From Agrobacterium cucumeris (GTDB lineage: Bacteria > Pseudomonadota > Alphaproteobacteria > Rhizobiales > Rhizobiaceae): a stretch of 64,000 bases of DNA. Shown here in pieces: positions 8,802 to 17,254 of this stretch (position 1 is the first letter of the stretch; every line of letters starts with the position of its first letter). The notes under the pieces are model-generated. The model saw nothing but the letters and a program-made list of their open reading frames with translations. It searched no databases and was not told the origin of the DNA. Made by a program: the position numbers and the translations under genes. The stretch spans positions 1,178,001-1,242,000 of the forward strand of contig NZ_CP080387.1 of the NCBI RefSeq assembly GCF_030036535.1, read 5' to 3'.

Positions 8802-9596
8802 ATGCGTGATCTCCTGAACGACCTTTCGGAGGGCCTGAGCCACCCCGACCCGATCCTGCGTGCGCAAATCCAGATGCAGAAGCCTTTGCCGAAGCGGTTC
8901 TACAAGGACGTGACCGTCGCTGATGTGGAGGAGGGCGGTTTCACCATCCATCTTGATGGCAAGCCGCTGCGCACGCCCGCCAAGAAGCCGCTGATCGTGC
9001 CGACGAAGGCGCTCGCAGGCCTGCTTCGCGACGAGTGGGATGCGCAGAAAGAAGTGGTGAACCCGGTGGTCATGCCGGTGTCTCGGCACGTGAACACCGC
9101 CATTGATGGCATCGCCAGCGACACCCAGGCGGTTTTCGAAGACATCCTGCGTTTCTCGTCCTCCGATCTCCTGTGTTATCGCGCCGGCGATCCCGAAGCA
9201 CTGGTTCAACGTCAGACTGACCATTGGGATCCGGTGCTCGACTGGGCCGCCAATGTGCTTGGCGCCCGCTTTATTCTCGTCGAAGGTGTCATGCACCGTG
9301 ACCAGCCGCGCGAAGCCATCGCTGCCTTCGCGGTGACGCTGCGGAAATACGATGCGCCGATCGCACTTGCTGCTCTTCACACCATGACGTCATTGACCGG
9401 CTCCGCCATTCTGGCCCTTGCACTGGCGGAAGGCGAGCTGACTCTTGAGGAGACCTGGGCGCTTGCCCATCTCGACGAGGACTGGACCGCCGAACAATGG
9501 GGTGAGGATGAGGAGGCGCTGGAACGCCGCGCCGTCAGGCTCATCGATATGCGCGCGGCACTCCATGTTCTGGAGTCGCTGAAGAGCGCCTCTTAA
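8802..9596 (+). CDS. ATP12-family F1-ATPase assembly chaperone
   Basis: A 264-residue member of the ATP12 (ATPAF2) family, which binds the F1 alpha subunit before assembly in mitochondria and alphaproteobacteria. It has the characteristic opening KRFYKDVTVADVEEGGF, the HLDGKPLRTPAKKPL block, DEWDAQKEVVNPVVMP, and a helical C-terminal part with LAHLDEDWTAEQWGEDEEA. Length and motifs are normal. It is the last gene of the crcB-rlu-HAD-ATP12 run; the following gene has its own 60-bp leader. Confidence 0.93.
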   Translation: MRDLLNDLSEGLSHPDPILRAQIQMQKPLPKRFYKDVTVADVEEGGFTIHLDGKPLRTPAKKPLIVPTKALAGLLRDEWDAQKEVVNPVVMPVSRHVNTAIDGIASDTQAVFEDILRFSSSDLLCYRAGDPEALVQRQTDHWDPVLDWAANVLGARFILVEGVMHRDQPREAIAAFAVTLRKYDAPIALAALHTMTSLTGSAILALALAEGELTLEETWALAHLDEDWTAEQWGEDEEALERRAVRLIDMRAALHVLESLKSAS

Positions 9597-9656
9597 CGGT
9601 TTTCTAACCCTGATGATCGAATATGCGGTTACCTCACGTTAGGGGAGCCGCTGATC

Positions 9657-10145
9657 ATGAACACCACGCTGAAACGCCTTGGCATTGTTTTGCTGGCGTG
9701 TTTCACGCTCATGTCTTTCAGGCTGGAACCGGAAGCGACCAATGCCGACCGGTTGCTTTACGATGTGCGCGGCGCATTCGTCGCCGCACGCCCGGATGTC
9801 GCACCGGCGCTGATGCAATCCATCCATGCTCAGGTACAGAGTGCTATCAGGACGACGGCGCGTGGCGAGACCAGACCACGCGTTGTGCTGACCATCCGTC
9901 TCACATCCGTCACGCGCGCGCCGTTCCTGTTCGGGGAGCGCGCCTCGGCCAAGGTGATCGTCCGCGCTGCGGCCGTGGCAACCGGCGAGGTGATCGCCGA
10001 GGCCAAATTCACCGCCACCGTTGTCAGCTTCGACAATCAGTCCATCGAGCAGGAACTTGCCTATGGCGTCGCTGAACGGGTGATCCGCGAATTCCGGCTG
10101 AACCGATCCGGCCCGACGACACTGGCGACGGCGCTTTTTCCATAA
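9657..10145 (+). CDS. Hypothetical exported or lipid-anchored protein
   Basis: 162 residues starting MNTTLKRLGIVLLACFTLMSF. The LLAC sequence could be a lipobox (Cys15); otherwise it is a cleavable signal peptide. The mature part is compact and beta-rich, with a repeated Val/Ala/Thr pattern and no known catalytic motif. A ribosome binding site (AGGGGAG) lies about 9 nt upstream. Family and function are unknown to me. Confidence 0.65.
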   Translation: MNTTLKRLGIVLLACFTLMSFRLEPEATNADRLLYDVRGAFVAARPDVAPALMQSIHAQVQSAIRTTARGETRPRVVLTIRLTSVTRAPFLFGERASAKVIVRAAAVATGEVIAEAKFTATVVSFDNQSIEQELAYGVAERVIREFRLNRSGPTTLATALFP

Positions 10146-10235
10146 ACAGGACGCGAGGTGGGCATACGAAAGCCATTCGTCCCTTTGCTGTGGATCCACT
10201 GCTTCAAAAAATGAGCCTCAGCGTTCTTAGCTTCA

Positions 10236-10299
10236 CATACGTTGCGTATCTTAATTGACATACGTTGCGTACGTCACTATCTCGCATACGTAACGTATG
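10236..10299. promoter_or_regulatory. Three-copy palindromic operator cluster before a RidA-family gene
   Basis: Three 15-bp sites of consensus CATACGTWRCGTAYG lie at 10236-10250, 10259-10273 and 10285-10299. The third, CATACGT-A-ACGTATG, is a perfect palindrome around one central base. Spacing is 23 and 26 bp start to start, roughly two to two and a half helical turns. The array sits 74-137 bp before the RidA start, where a regulator would cover the promoter. No regulator gene is adjacent. Confidence 0.7.
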
Positions 10300-10372
10300 T
10301 GAAGTGACGTTCGAAGCTTTGAAAACAATGCTTCGCCGTCCATTGCCACTCAACCCAAAAGAGAGAAGCAAA

Positions 10373-10762
10373 ATGACCGAACGCGAAGCGATTTTCCCTG
10401 CCAACAGGCACGCGCTTTACGAGGAACATGGCTATTCCGCAGCCATTCGCTCCGGTGACCTTCTGTTCGTTTCCGGGCAGGTTGGCAGCCGTGCCGACGG
10501 AACGCCTGAACCGGACTTTGAACAGCAGGTCCGGCTCGCCTTCGAGAACCTGAAAGCCACGCTTGAGGCGGCAGGCTGCACCTTTGACGACATAGTCGAC
10601 GTGACGACGTTCCACACGGACCCGGAAAACCAGTTTGGAACCATCATGAAGGTCAAACAGGAGATTTTCAGCAAATCGCCTTACCCGAACTGGACTGCCG
10701 TCGGTGTCAACTGGCTCGCCGGTTTCGATTTCGAGATCAAGGTTATTGCCCGCATCCCATGA
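10373..10762 (+). CDS. RidA/YjgF-family protein
   Basis: 129 residues with the Rid fold signature: SAAIRSGDLLFVSGQVG near the N-terminus, FENLKATLEAAGCTFDDIVDVTTFHTD in the middle and PNWTAVGVNWLAG...EIKVIARIP at the end. Classical RidA deaminates 2-aminoacrylate using an Arg in the motif before the last strand; here that position lies in a VNWLAG context without the Arg, so it belongs to another Rid subfamily and may not have imine deaminase activity. I chose the ATG at 10373 because GAGAAG lies just upstream and family homology begins there; the longer ORF from 10265 would run through the operator sites. Confidence 0.85.
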   Translation: MTEREAIFPANRHALYEEHGYSAAIRSGDLLFVSGQVGSRADGTPEPDFEQQVRLAFENLKATLEAAGCTFDDIVDVTTFHTDPENQFGTIMKVKQEIFSKSPYPNWTAVGVNWLAGFDFEIKVIARIP

Positions 10763-10781
10763 TGTCCGGCCGGGCCTGAAA

Positions 10782-10806
10782 TGGCGGCGCTCTCAGGGCG
10801 CCGCCA
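10782..10806. terminator. GC-rich hairpin between convergent genes
   Basis: TGGCGGCGC-TCTCAGG-GCGCCGCCA, a perfect 9-bp stem with a 7-nt loop between the RidA gene and the convergent fghA. No strong T run follows on either side, so termination efficiency is uncertain. Confidence 0.5.
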
Positions 10807-10821
10807 GCCCTGTCTTCATCC

Positions 10822-11655
10822 TTATTTCAGCCGCTCGGCGTGCCACTTCAGGTGGTCGTCCATGAAGGTGGAGATGAAATAATAGGAATGGTCATAGCGA
10901 TCGTGCATGCGCAATGTCAGGCCGATATCCGTGCCCTTGATCGCCTCTTCGAACAACCATGGGCGCAGGCCGTTTTCGAGGAAGCTATCGGCCTTGCCCT
11001 GGTCGATCAGGAACTCGGGAAAGCGGGCGCCATCTTCAACCAGTAAGCAGGCGTCATATTGACGCCAGGCGGCCCGATCCGCACCGAGATATTTTTCCAG
11101 CGCCGGTTCGGACCAGTCGGCGGAGGAGGGCGCCACGATCGGTGCAAAGGCGGAGCAGCTCTTGAACCGCTCGGGGTTCTTGAGCGCGATGGTCATCGCA
11201 CCATGGCCGCCCATCGAATGGCCGAATATGCCCTGGCGGCTCATATCCGCGCGGAAATGCTGGCCGATGAGGGCCGGCAGCTCTTCCGTCACGTAGCTGT
11301 ACATATGGTAGTGCTCAGACCACGGTGCCTCGGTGGCATCGAGGTAAAAGCCGGCACCCTTGCCCATCTGCCAGTTGGTCAGCTCATCCGGCACGTCATT
11401 GCCGCGCGGGCTGGTATCGGGGCAGACGATGATCAGGCCCAGTTCGGAAGCCATGCGGCGATATTCGCCTTTTTCCATGACATTGGCATGGGTGCAGGTG
11501 AGGCCGGAGAGATACCAGACAACCGGGCAGGGCTCATGGACCGCTTTCGGCGGCACATAGACCGCAAAGGTCATCTCGGACTTCAGGGTTTCGGATGTGT
11601 GCGAAAATACGCCCTGCATGCCGTCAAAAGCCGTATTTTGCGAAATGATGTTCAT
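10822..11655 (-). CDS. fghA: S-formylglutathione hydrolase
   Basis: A 277-residue esterase-D-type serine hydrolase that hydrolyses S-formylglutathione to formate and glutathione, the last step of glutathione-dependent formaldehyde detoxification. The nucleophile motif GHSMGG has Ser147, with the family blocks WYLSGLTCTH, DTSPRG and a C-terminal DRYDHSYYFI carrying the catalytic His. I chose the ATG at 11655, which has AAAGGAA upstream; the track-length extension to 11712 is not family-like. No formaldehyde dehydrogenase gene is nearby. Confidence 0.93.
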   Translation of the reverse strand: MNIISQNTAFDGMQGVFSHTSETLKSEMTFAVYVPPKAVHEPCPVVWYLSGLTCTHANVMEKGEYRRMASELGLIIVCPDTSPRGNDVPDELTNWQMGKGAGFYLDATEAPWSEHYHMYSYVTEELPALIGQHFRADMSRQGIFGHSMGGHGAMTIALKNPERFKSCSAFAPIVAPSSADWSEPALEKYLGADRAAWRQYDACLLVEDGARFPEFLIDQGKADSFLENGLRPWLFEEAIKGTDIGLTLRMHDRYDHSYYFISTFMDDHLKWHAERLK

Positions 11656-11686
11656 GAAGCCATTCCTTTGAGAAAAGTTTTCCGGT

Positions 11687-12364
11687 TCAGCCCGCAAGCG
11701 AGACAGCGGCATTCACCGCCGCCGCCACCAGAACCGTGTTGAAAAAGAAAGAAACGATGGAGTGAAGCAGCGTGACCTTGCGCATGGCGGTCGTTGTCAC
11801 CCCCACATCCGATGTCTGCGCCGTCATGCCGATCACCACGGCAAAATAGAGGAAGTCGTAACCGCAGGGTTCCTTCGTCGCCGGAAAATCCATGCCGCCG
11901 CGATGCTGGCGCTTGCCATCCACCATGGCCGGCCGCCAGTATAAATGCGCATAGTGCAGGGCCGTCATGGTGTGGATCGTCAGCCAGCCGAAAATCACCG
12001 AGGCGAAGGCGATGAGCAGGGTCCATACGGTTTCGCCCGTATGATTGAGCGCCTGAAACAATGAGACAACGGCAACCGCCACCGCAAGCAGCGTGACGGC
12101 GATGATGGCGATTGCCGGCAGATCGTCGCTATCGGCATGGGCCTTCAGATGCTGCGCCGTCAATCCCGGCAGACGAAAGGCAACCAGCGTCAGATAGGTC
12201 AGGAAAAAAAGAACGGCTGCGATTTCTATGGCAAGCGATGGCGCCAAGGCCAATGCCAGACCAAGACCAAGAGCACCGGCGAAAAAAGCGAAGACGAAAG
12301 GCTGATGTCGGCGAAAGGCATTGCTGCCGGTCGTCGCGGAGCTTTTTGGTTTGGCCGTGGTCAT
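11687..12364 (-). CDS. DUF1345-family membrane protein
   Basis: About 225 residues with four to five predicted transmembrane helices. The conserved core of DUF1345 is visible: TIHTMTALHYAHLYW, then GGMDFP and DFLYFAVVIGMTAQTSDV. Function is unknown; the family occurs widely in proteobacteria. The ATG at 12364 has AAAGGTG upstream and fits the family N-terminus better than the extended ORF to 12556, which overlaps the next gene. Confidence 0.85.
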   Translation of the reverse strand: MTTAKPKSSATTGSNAFRRHQPFVFAFFAGALGLGLALALAPSLAIEIAAVLFFLTYLTLVAFRLPGLTAQHLKAHADSDDLPAIAIIAVTLLAVAVAVVSLFQALNHTGETVWTLLIAFASVIFGWLTIHTMTALHYAHLYWRPAMVDGKRQHRGGMDFPATKEPCGYDFLYFAVVIGMTAQTSDVGVTTTAMRKVTLLHSIVSFFFNTVLVAAAVNAAVSLAG

Positions 12365-12389
12365 GGGCGGCACCTTTCTGTTTGCAGCC

Positions 12390-12851
12390 TCATTTTTTGA
12401 CACGGCGGCAGAAGCGGTCAAGCGTCTCCAGAAAAGCGGAGCGGTCGCGCGGCGAAAAAGCTGCGTTATATCCCTTGCTCTCACCGGTTTCACGCAGATG
12501 CGCGCCAAGATCACGCATTGCCGTGGCCATGCCGATATTGGCCTGGTCAAAAACACGGCCCGTCGGTCCCGTCACCAGCGCGCCCTTGGCAACACAGCGC
12601 CCGGCCAGCGGCACATCGGCGGTGATGACGATATCGTTTTCGCTGGCATGTTCAGCAATCCAGTCGTCAGCCGCATCGAAACCGGCCGATACGATGACGT
12701 TCTTCACCATCGGATCCCGCGAGGGGCGCAGGCCGGAATTGGCGACGAAGGTCACCTCCAACCCATGTCGCTCGGCCACCTTGAGGATCTCCGGTTTCAC
12801 CGGGCAGGCATCGGCATCGACATAGATTTGCGGGTTTTTCGACATGGGCAC
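12390..12851 (-). CDS. UPF0178 (YaiI/YqxD-type) protein
   Basis: 153 residues with the family signature IYVDADACPVKPEI at the N-terminus, VVTADVPLA-like DIVITADVPLAGRC, and DQANIGMATAMRDL. UPF0178 proteins have a PIN-like fold and unknown function. It lies 25 bp before the DUF1345 gene on the same strand. Confidence 0.9.
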   Translation of the reverse strand: MPMSKNPQIYVDADACPVKPEILKVAERHGLEVTFVANSGLRPSRDPMVKNVIVSAGFDAADDWIAEHASENDIVITADVPLAGRCVAKGALVTGPTGRVFDQANIGMATAMRDLGAHLRETGESKGYNAAFSPRDRSAFLETLDRFCRRVKK

Positions 12852-13010
12852 TCTTCGCAGATAATTCTTGCGACGCTTTTACGGGCAAATGCAGCGATTA
12901 CCAAGCCCGTCGTCGCCGAAATGCTGGCTTGACAAGGCACGGGAATGGGCTTGCGACAACGCCGAGACTTCCGTATGTTCTCTTTATGTTCTATTGTTTG
13001 GAGATGTCGG

Positions 13011-13463
13011 ATGCTGGAAGAATTCATCGTTCAGGCCAAGTCTGCCACCTATGTCGGCGGCGGCGATAAATCCGCGATTTCTACCCGAAAGGGATCGCAT
13101 GATCTCACCTATCGGCAAGGCGACTGGCACTATATCGACAGCTACTTCGGCGGAACCGATTTCATCGGGCAGGAGGTGGTCTGGCATCAGGGCGTCGCGC
13201 TATGGGCGATGAATTATTATGGTCGTATCCTGAGACCGGATATGATCGACGCCGGGATGGCGGGCAGGGTCATCCAGCACTCCCTCTCAAGGCTTTATAA
13301 GGAAGGGCGGTTTCTCGGTGGTTTCACCCATCAGCTTGAGGAGCTGATTTATGTGGACGCGAATGAAGGCGAATTCCGATCTTTTACCGGGGTGGAGAGG
13401 ATTTATCGCGAGGATATCGAGGTTTATCGGCTCGACTATCATGGTGGAACGATAAAGCCCTAG
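13011..13463 (+). CDS. DUF5680-type protein
   Basis: 150 residues, soluble, beginning MLEEFIVQAKSATYVGGGDK and containing the blocks GSHDLTYRQGDWHYIDSYFGG, FIGQEVVW and WAMNYYGR, which are those of the DUF5680 family (function unknown, often next to MerR or XRE regulators). The ATG at 13011 follows GGAGATG by about 7 nt and matches the family start. The gene stands alone and converges on the peroxiredoxin gene. Confidence 0.8.
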   Translation: MLEEFIVQAKSATYVGGGDKSAISTRKGSHDLTYRQGDWHYIDSYFGGTDFIGQEVVWHQGVALWAMNYYGRILRPDMIDAGMAGRVIQHSLSRLYKEGRFLGGFTHQLEELIYVDANEGEFRSFTGVERIYREDIEVYRLDYHGGTIKP

Positions 13464-13493
13464 GGTTGGCAGAGGTCGCCGCTGCGAGGGGCT

Positions 13494-13525
13494 GAAAAAG
13501 AGAGGCGATGAAGGTTCATCGCCTC
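13494..13525 (-). terminator. Rho-independent terminator for the peroxiredoxin gene
   Basis: A perfect 11-bp inverted repeat, GAGGCGATGAA-GG-TTCATCGCCTC. Read on the minus strand it is followed by TCTTTTTC, so it terminates the peroxiredoxin transcript and may also stop the convergent DUF5680 transcript. Confidence 0.85.
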
Positions 13526-13540
13526 CATTGATATTTCAAA

Positions 13541-14197
13541 TCAGCCGGGCTGCTTCGTCTTGCGAAGATAGGGAAGAACCGTGTCGTAGGAGCCGAAACG
13601 GGCAATCGCATCTTCGTTGGAGACGGCGGCGGTAATAATGACATCCTCGCCCTGTTTCCAGTTGGCGGGCGTTGCCACCTGGTGCTTGGACGTCAGCTGG
13701 ATGGAATCGATCGCGCGAAGAATTTCCTCGAAGTTGCGGCCGGTGGTCATCGGGTAGGTGAGGACCAGCTTGATCTTCTTGTCGGGGCCGATGACGAAAA
13801 CAGAACGCACGGTGGCGTTGTCAGCCGGGGTGCGGCCTTCGGAGCTGTCGCCGGCACCGGCCGGCAGCATGTCATAGAGCTTGGCGACCTTCAGGTCCTT
13901 GTCGCCGATCAGCGGATAATCGACATTGAAACCTGTCGCGGTGCGGATGTCGTTTTTCCACTTCTCATGGCTTTCGACCGGATCGACCGAAATGCCGATG
14001 ATCTTGACGCCGCGTTTTTCAAATTCCGGCTGCAGGCCGCCCATCGCGCCAAGTTCCGTGGTGCAAACCGGCGTGAAATTCTTCGGATGCGAAAACAGCA
14101 CCGCCCAGCCGTCGCCGATCCAGTCGTGAAAGCTTACCGGCCCATGGGTGGTCTCGGCGGTGAAATCAGGTGCTATGTCGTTGATACGCAGGCTCAT
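13541..14197 (-). CDS. 1-Cys peroxiredoxin (Prx6 subfamily)
   Basis: 218 residues. The peroxidatic Cys45 lies in NFTPVCTTELG, with Pro and Thr of the PxxxT/SxxC motif. A long C-terminal dimerisation arm (TPANWKQGEDVII, VLPYLRKTKQPG) is typical of the Prx6 group, and no resolving Cys is seen in the rest of the chain. It reduces hydrogen and alkyl peroxides in the cytoplasm. A strong terminator follows it. Confidence 0.95.
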   Translation of the reverse strand: MSLRINDIAPDFTAETTHGPVSFHDWIGDGWAVLFSHPKNFTPVCTTELGAMGGLQPEFEKRGVKIIGISVDPVESHEKWKNDIRTATGFNVDYPLIGDKDLKVAKLYDMLPAGAGDSSEGRTPADNATVRSVFVIGPDKKIKLVLTYPMTTGRNFEEILRAIDSIQLTSKHQVATPANWKQGEDVIITAAVSNEDAIARFGSYDTVLPYLRKTKQPG

Positions 14198-14563
14198 CTG
14201 ATAGTTTCTCCCTAATGATTTGAACTGAAATTCTGATGATTTTCGGCAATCCGTATCCGGCGCCGAAGCTTAGTGTGTCTGCGCGAAATGGCCAGCCTTT
14301 TCATCGCGCCGCGGTGACGTTGCCAAGCAGCAAAAGTTTGCGAAGTTCCCGCAAAAGCTTGATGACGTTCCATGGCGGTTATGGCCAGTCCGACAATTTC
14401 TGACACGCGTGATACGGACAAGAGAATCTGCTGAATTTGCGGCAAGCTTATGCGACCTTTGGCCACGCCGCCAAAAGCGCCGGGCGGGTTGTCGCTACTA
14501 GAGGAACGGGCGGGGAGGCGCCATCGGTCGTTTTTTCACACTGATATAGGTCAGGAGAGCCGA
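14198..14563. other. Non-coding stretch without a supported gene
   Basis: 366 bp between the peroxiredoxin start and a small ORF. An 84-codon minus-strand frame (14212-14466) has no recognisable family and a basic, low-complexity composition, so I do not call it. The interval must contain the peroxiredoxin promoter and that of the rightward MFS unit. I see no clear hairpin or repeat. Confidence 0.5.
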
Positions 14564-14680
14564 ATGCCGATGACGTTCCATCCCCTAAGGCGGCGGCAGG
14601 AGAGCGAAAATCATTGGCGAGACCGGTTGAATGTCGCAGGTGCCGCCATTATTCCAGAGTGGATCGGGGGCCATTCATGA
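14564..14680 (+). CDS. 38-residue small ORF coupled to the MFS gene
   Basis: Short ORF beginning MPMTFHPLRRRQESENHW and ending WIGGHS. It has a good ribosome binding site (AGGAGAG, about 5 nt before the ATG), and its stop overlaps the start of the MFS gene as ATGA. This arrangement suggests a leader peptide or coupling ORF. The peptide is basic and matches nothing I know. It could be incidental. Confidence 0.45.
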   Translation: MPMTFHPLRRRQESENHWRDRLNVAGAAIIPEWIGGHS

Positions 14681-15890
14681 CAACATCCTCTGCGCCGGTT
14701 TCAGCGGCCGTTCGGGCGCGCATACCGCCCACAGTCTGGGTCCTTGGTTTCGTCAGCCTGCTGATGGATATCTCCTCGGAGATGGTACAGACGCTGTTGC
14801 CCTATTATCTCGTCTCGGGCCTTGGCGCTTCTGCCGTCACCGTCGGTTTCATCGAGGGCCTGTCGGTTGCCATCGCGACCACCACCAAGCTATTTTCCGG
14901 GATTATCGCGGACTGGACGCGGCGACGGAAGATGCTTGCGGTGATCGGATATGGTCTTGGGGCGATCTCCAACTCGCTTTTCCCTTCGCCACCTCGCTAG
15001 GCTGCATTGTCGCCGCCAAGGCGGTGGATCGCGTCGGCAAGGGCATTCGCGGAACACCGCGTGACGCGCTGATTGCCGATGTGACGCCCACCGAAATCCG
15101 GGGAGCGGCATTCGGGCTCAGAAAGTCGCTTGATACGGTCGGCGGTTTCATCGGGCCGCTGGCGGCGATCGCGCTGATGTTTGCACTGAGCGAAAATGTT
15201 CTCGCCATTTTCTGGATCGCGGTCATTCCCGCATTCCTTGCCGTTTTCATCCTCATGATCGGCGTGAAAGAGCCGGATGCGCCGGCGAAAACGAAATCGG
15301 ACAAGCCGTTCCGGATCGCCGATTTTGCAAAGCTCAATCCTGCGGTCTGGGTGGTGATCCTTGGGGCGTCGCTTTTGACCTTTGCGCGGTTTAGCGAGGC
15401 ATTCCTGTTGCTGAAATCGGAGGAGGCGGGGTTCAGGCCGGCCTGGATACCGATCACCATGGTCATCATGCATGCCGTTTACGGCCTGACGGCCTATCCA
15501 GCCGGCCGGCTTTCAGACCGCATCGGCCGGTCGGGCATTCTCGCTTCAAGCGTGGTGGTGCTGGCAGCCTCCTATCTCGTGCTCGCTTATGCCAACTCCA
15601 TTCCGCTGTTCCTGATCGGCATTCTTCTCTGGGGCCTGCATATGGGCCTGTCGCAGGGTCTGTTCGCCACCCTCATCGCAGAAACGGCGCCGTCAAATCT
15701 CAAGGGCACCGCCTTCGGCGTCTTTAACCTGATGATGGGTGTGGCGGTGCTCCTCGGCAATGTCATCGCCGGATTGGTGTGGGATATCCACGGATCGTTC
15801 GGCACCTTCATCCTGGGCGCAGCGCTGTCTTGCGCGGCATTGCCGGTGTTGATCTGGATATCCCGCCGGGGAAGCGCCTTAGCCCGATAA
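14677..15890 (+). pseudogene. MFS transporter interrupted by a frameshift
   Basis: A 12-helix major facilitator protein split over two frames. The first frame runs from the ATG at 14677 (VLGFVSLLMDISSEMVQTLLPYY, then DWTRRRKML) to a TAG near 15000. The second continues the same protein (LGCIVAAKAVDRVGKGIRGTPRDALI to the end at 15890). The frames join around 14985-14990 in CGCTTTTCCCTTCGCC, where one base appears to be missing; restoring it gives a continuous SLFPFATSLG. This is either a genuine recent inactivation or a sequencing error in a short homopolymer region. The intact protein would be a drug- or metabolite-type MFS exporter of about 404 residues. Confidence 0.85.
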
Positions 15891-15981
15891 GGCGCGAAAA
15901 GATTGTTTTCACTATTTGAAACGCCTATTCTGGCGCGGCATCACCACGCCGTCTCCAAACCCGATGTGATGGAGAATACCG

Positions 15982-16632
15982 ATGACGATCACGATTACCG
16001 CCTTTGAACGCTCACCCGATGGCGGCAAGGGTCTCGCCCGTGACATGCGTGTTCGCTGGGCACTGGAAGAAGTGGGCCAGCCCTATGATGTGCGCCTTCT
16101 CTCCTTCAAGGCGATGAAGGAACCGGAACATCTCATGCTTCAGCCCTTCGGACAGATTCCGACCTATGAAGAAGGCGGCCTCGTCCTGTTCGAATCCGGC
16201 GCCATCATCTTTCATATAGCCGAGAGCCATGCCGGCTTGCTGCCAGAAGAAGCGGGAGCCCGGGCGCGGGCGATAAGCTGGATGTTTGCGGCCCTCAACA
16301 CCATGGAGCCGCCAATCGTCGAGCACTTTGTCACCGGCTTTCTCGAAAGGGACAAAAGCTGGCATGATGAACGCCTTCGAATGGTGAATGAACGCATTCG
16401 CAGGCGGCTCGGTGAATTGTCCCGCCGCCTCAGCGCCGCCGACTGGCTCGATGGTGCGTTCAGCGCCGGCGATCTGCTGATGGTGTCGGTCCTGCAAAGG
16501 ATCATAAGTTCAGGCATTCTCGACGAATATCCGAACCTTTCAGCTTATGTGGCCAGAGGTGAAGCGCGTCCCGCCTATAGGCGGGCTTTCGCCGATCAAC
16601 TGGCGGTTTTCAAAGCGGCGCAGAATGCTTGA
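15982..16632 (+). CDS. Glutathione S-transferase family protein
   Basis: 216 residues. The thioredoxin-like N-terminal domain carries MRVRWALEEVGQPYDVRLL and the cis-Pro block FGQIPTYEEGGLVLFESGAI, and an all-helical C-terminal domain contains FSAGDLLMVSVLQR. It is likely a cytosolic GST; the substrate is unknown. Its stop is 5 bp from the convergent acetyltransferase gene. Confidence 0.92.
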   Translation: MTITITAFERSPDGGKGLARDMRVRWALEEVGQPYDVRLLSFKAMKEPEHLMLQPFGQIPTYEEGGLVLFESGAIIFHIAESHAGLLPEEAGARARAISWMFAALNTMEPPIVEHFVTGFLERDKSWHDERLRMVNERIRRRLGELSRRLSAADWLDGAFSAGDLLMVSVLQRIISSGILDEYPNLSAYVARGEARPAYRRAFADQLAVFKAAQNA

Positions 16633-16637
16633 CCGTC

Positions 16638-17069
16638 TCACTCCGATACATTGACGCGATATGCCATTCCAAGCGACCGGGGCGCGGTCTCCTTGAAGCC
16701 GAATTTTTCATATAATTTATTAGCCGGCACATCGGCGATCAGGCTGACATAGGCTGATGCGGGAAACTCGCTCTTCACATGCTCCATCAGCGCATTCATG
16801 ATCGCCTTGCCCAGCCCGCGGCCCTGATGTTCGGGCTTGACGGCGATGTCCACCACCTGAAAAAAGCAGCCGCCGTCACCGATAATCCTGCCCATGCCGA
16901 TGGCGGAATCCTCGTGCAGAACCAGCACGGAAAAAACGGTGCCCCGCAAGCCTTTCTCTGCCGCCTCCCGCGAGAACGGGCTAAGCCCTGCCACGGCGCG
17001 CAGATGCAGATACTCCTCGACGGAAGGGGTTCTTGCCACGACTGAATAGGCGGGGTGGTTCATCGACAT
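16638..17069 (-). CDS. GNAT-family N-acetyltransferase
   Basis: 143 residues with the acetyl-CoA binding motif A as DIAVKPEHQGRGLGKAIMNALMEH (Q/RxxGxG/A at EHQGRGLGKA) and a C-terminal LYEKFGFKETAP typical of GNAT enzymes. The substrate is unknown. Cytoplasmic single gene, convergent with the GST. Confidence 0.92.
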   Translation of the reverse strand: MSMNHPAYSVVARTPSVEEYLHLRAVAGLSPFSREAAEKGLRGTVFSVLVLHEDSAIGMGRIIGDGGCFFQVVDIAVKPEHQGRGLGKAIMNALMEHVKSEFPASAYVSLIADVPANKLYEKFGFKETAPRSLGMAYRVNVSE

Positions 17070-17254
17070 CTCCTCATCGTCGCGCCACGACAGTGTCGTC
17101 TGGCGCCCGAGAGTGGTTCTACATCCATATGTGTCGATTCTGAACCGGACTTATCCAGGGTATCCGGGCGACCACCATCCTGCCGGGCGAGACCGATACG
17201 CCAATCATGAACAATCGCGCGCGTCCACCCCTGAAGGAAGAACGCACTCGCTCC

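Noticed and set aside
10782-10806. REP-type repeat element
   Set aside because: Only one copy of the GC-rich hairpin was noticed in the window, and its place between convergent genes suits a terminator.
14212-14466. 84-codon minus-strand ORF
   Set aside because: No recognisable family, basic low-complexity composition, and no convincing ribosome binding site.
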